This document shows, piece after piece, positions 6,185 to 8,270 of a stretch of 8,270 bases of DNA. Within the stretch, counting starts at the first letter, position 1, and each line of letters opens with the position of its first letter. This DNA comes from an uncultured Eubacteriales bacterium. Its GTDB lineage: Bacteria; Bacillota; Clostridia; Oscillospirales; Acutalibacteraceae. The notes beneath the pieces were generated by a model. The model was not told where the DNA came from. It saw only the letters and a program-made list of their open reading frames with translations, and made no database searches. A program made the translations under genes and the position numbers. The stretch spans positions 1-8,270 of the forward strand of contig ONUD01000132.1 of assembly GCA_900320925.1 (NCBI GenBank). The letters run 5' to 3'.

Positions 6185-8270
6185 TTATTTCACAAGTGCC
6201 GTATCCAGTACGGTACGGATATGGTCTGCCGGTACGAACTGCACGGCATTTTTCACGACATCGTCCACTTCATCCAAATCTGATTGATTATCCTGCGGAA
6301 TGATAATCGTCTTGATGCCAAGACGGTAGGCGGCCATGGTTTTTTCTTTCAAACCGCCGATGGGCAAAACACGTCCTCTGATGGTGATTTCGCCTGTCAT
6401 GGCAACATCTTTTCTGACAGGGATGCCTGTGAGGGCAGAGGTGATGGCAGTTGCAAGGGTAATGCCGGCGGAGGGGCCGTCTTTTGGCACAGCTCCCTCG
6501 GGAACATGGATATGAATATCCGTATTCTTATAGAAATCAGGGTCAATTGAAAGGCTGTCCGCCATGGTTCTGACACAGGTATAAGCCGCCTGTGCGGATT
6601 CTTTCATGACATCGCCCAGAGAGCCTGTCAGTTCCATTTTTCCCGTACCCGTCATCACGGCGACCTCTACGGGCAGTGTTTCCCCGCCCACGGCTGTCCA
6701 TGCCAGACCGGTTGCCACACCCACTTCATTGGTTTGATTCATGGTGTCATTTTTATATTTGCGGGAACCGAGGAACGATTCCAGATTGTCCATCATCACC
6801 TTGACAGACTTCTGCTCATCGGACACGATTTTGACAGCGGCCTTGTTCATGAGCTTTGACATGGTTCTTTCTAGGGAACGCACGCCCGCTTCTCTGGTAT
6901 AGCTGTCGATCAAGTCGTAGATTGCTTCCTCTGTGATTTTGAATTGTCTTGCGGTCAAGCCATGGCGTTTGAGCTGTTTAGGAAACAGGTGGAGTTTGGC
7001 GATCTGGAATTTTTCCTCTCTGGTATAGCTGTCGATATGGATAATATCCATCCTATCCAGAAGCGGTGCAGGGATAGCCGTTTCATCGTTGGCGGTGGTA
7101 ATGAACATGACTTTGCTCAGGTCAAAGGGCATATCAATATAGTGGTCATAGAAGGTAGAATTTTGTTCCCCGTCCAGCACCTCCAGCAGGGCAGAGGTAG
7201 GATCCCCCCTGAAATCATTCCCGAGCTTGTCCACTTCATCGAGCAGGATCAGCGGATTGGCAGAACCTGCCAACTGCACAGCATTCATGATTCTGCCCAT
7301 CATGGCACCGATATAGGTACGTCTGTGCCCCCTGATTTCTGCTTCGTCATGTACGCCGCCCAATGCAATTCTCTGATACTTTCTTCCGGTGGCTTCCGCA
7401 ATGGAACGGGCAATGGAAGTTTTGCCGACACCGGGCGGTCCTGCCAGACAGATAATCTGACCGTTGACAGAGGGGTTAAGTTTTCTGACGGCAAGAGCCT
7501 CGATGACATTTTCCTTGACACGCTGCAAGCCATAATGATTTTTATCCAGATAGGCAGCAATACGTTTGATGTCTCTTTTTTCTCTGGTGCAGACACCCCA
7601 CGGCAGTTCCAGACAAGCATCCAGATAACTCCTGACCACATTGGCTTCGGCAGACCCGACCATCATTTTTTCCAGCTTTGCCACTTCTTTCAGGAGAGTT
7701 TCTTTATTTTCATCCGTAGTTTTCAGACGTTCTATCTTTTCACGATACGCAAAGCCTTCCTCGGTAACATCATCCGACTCGCCCAGTTCCTCACGGATGA
7801 CACGCATTTTTTCCCGCAGGTAATATTCTTTCTGGCTGTTATCCAGTCCCACTTTGGTTTTTTCATTGATCTGCTCCTCCAAAGAAAGCATATCGGTTTC
7901 ATACTGGAACATAGAGATGGCTTTTTCGATACGCTGATCTTCATCGAGTGTTTCTAGCAGTTCCTGTTTTTTGTCATATTCACGCAGGATATTGTCACCA
8001 ATATAATCAGCCAGATCTCCCGTATTTTTAATTCCGTGAATCGACAGGACAACGTCCTGTGTAATACGGTTGTTGAATACCAGATATTCCTCAAAGATCT
8101 CCTTAATGACATTGATCATGGCTTCCGATTGGATGGAAGCAGCCGATGGTATCACCGAACACGCTGCGACATCGGCTTTCAGATAGCTTCCCTTTTCATA
8201 CAGTGCCTCCACCTCTGCACGGTACAGTCCCCGAATGACAACACGGATAATATCTTCTGAAAGCCGCACC
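6185..8270 (-). CDS. lon: ATP-dependent protease Lon (N-terminus beyond window)
   Basis: The C-terminal ~694 residues of LonA, the cytoplasmic AAA+ serine protease that degrades misfolded and regulatory proteins. The frame runs off the right edge, where the codon read as a start (GTG, 8269-8267) sits inside the substrate-binding N-domain ([15 protein letters not shown]). LonA is normally about 780-810 residues, so roughly 90-110 are missing from view. Counting from that GTG: a coiled segment lies around 95-215 ([19 protein letters not shown]), Walker A is GPPGVGKTS (277-285), Walker B is LILLDEVDK (340-348), sensor 1 is N394, the arginine finger is probably R406 and sensor 2 is R464 in GVRSLER. 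The protease domain has the catalytic serine in PKDGPSAG (S600) and the catalytic lysine 43 residues later (K643 in GLKEK), the same spacing as E. coli S679/K722. Everything visible is intact. The promoter lies outside the window. Confidence 0.97.
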   Translation of the reverse strand, partial: VRLSEDIIRVVIRGLYRAEVEALYEKGSYLKADVAACSVIPSAASIQSEAMINVIKEIFEEYLVFNNRITQDVVLSIHGIKNTGDLADYIGDNILREYDKKQELLETLDEDQRIEKAISMFQYETDMLSLEEQINEKTKVGLDNSQKEYYLREKMRVIREELGESDDVTEEGFAYREKIERLKTTDENKETLLKEVAKLEKMMVGSAEANVVRSYLDACLELPWGVCTREKRDIKRIAAYLDKNHYGLQRVKENVIEALAVRKLNPSVNGQIICLAGPPGVGKTSIARSIAEATGRKYQRIALGGVHDEAEIRGHRRTYIGAMMGRIMNAVQLAGSANPLILLDEVDKLGNDFRGDPTSALLEVLDGEQNSTFYDHYIDMPFDLSKVMFITTANDETAIPAPLLDRMDIIHIDSYTREEKFQIAKLHLFPKQLKRHGLTARQFKITEEAIYDLIDSYTREAGVRSLERTMSKLMNKAAVKIVSDEQKSVKVMMDNLESFLGSRKYKNDTMNQTNEVGVATGLAWTAVGGETLPVEVAVMTGTGKMELTGSLGDVMKESAQAAYTCVRTMADSLSIDPDFYKNTDIHIHVPEGAVPKDGPSAGITLATAITSALTGIPVRKDVAMTGEITIRGRVLPIGGLKEKTMAAYRLGIKTIIIPQDNQSDLDEVDDVVKNAVQFVPADHIRTVLDTALVK
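6891..7036. repeat. Exact 20-bp direct repeat within lon
   Basis: The same 20 bases (beginning TCTCTGGTATAG) occur at 6891-6910 and 7017-7036, in the same orientation and 126 bp (42 codons) apart. On the coding strand both encode IDSYTRE in register. One copy lies just before EKFQIAK in the AAA+ module. The other lies before the sensor-2 motif AGVRSLER. Bases on either side differ. It does not disrupt the gene. Confidence 0.8.

Noticed and set aside
6944..7957. A 337-codon rightward open frame
   Set aside because: It lies antisense to the strongly conserved AAA+ part of lon. Its translation has no recognisable domain and no good ribosome binding site.

Overview
The window looks like chromosomal DNA of a spore-forming, low-to-mid GC Clostridia species, most likely a Ruminococcus-like member of the Oscillospiraceae. 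The reasons are a YunB-type sporulation protein, the Bacillota gene pair lon-ysxC, good AGGAGG-type ribosome binding sites, and a secreted SH3b/BIG2/lysozyme protein of the kind seen in gut ruminococci. I see no insertion sequence, CRISPR array, tRNA or rRNA. The taxonomic placement is inferred from protein style only.

Layout. The left part is read rightward: the 3' part of a small polytopic membrane protein (1-506), then a 150-nt intergenic region carrying a good sigma-A-type promoter (557-585), then a large secreted modular lysozyme (657-3206). A bidirectional hairpin terminator (3212-3245) separates it from the right part, where every gene is read leftward. In order of transcription these are lon (3' part, 8270-6185), ysxC/engB (6172-5591), an ABC-2-type transporter ATPase (5594-4569, overlapping ysxC by 4 nt), a 16-codon ORF with a strong ribosome binding site (4588-4538), mntP (4488-3940) and yunB (3890-3258).

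How the genes work together. lon-ysxC is a conserved housekeeping pair: an ATP-dependent protease and a ribosome-assembly GTPase. The ABC ATPase is translationally coupled to ysxC, but no permease gene follows it. mntP exports manganese, and yunB acts in the sporulating cell. These last genes share no obvious pathway, so the leftward cluster looks like a read-through operon with added cargo rather than one functional system. The lysozyme is a separate transcription unit acting on peptidoglycan outside the cell.

The most interesting points are: (i) an SH3b domain inserted inside the GH24 lysozyme fold; (ii) a perfect 11-bp hairpin that masks the mntP ribosome binding site, directly preceded by a short ORF that could control it; (iii) a 14-bp GC-rich hairpin whose 3' arm contains the yunB ribosome binding site; and (iv) an ABC ATPase without its permease. 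I found no clear sign of a wholly new multi-gene system.
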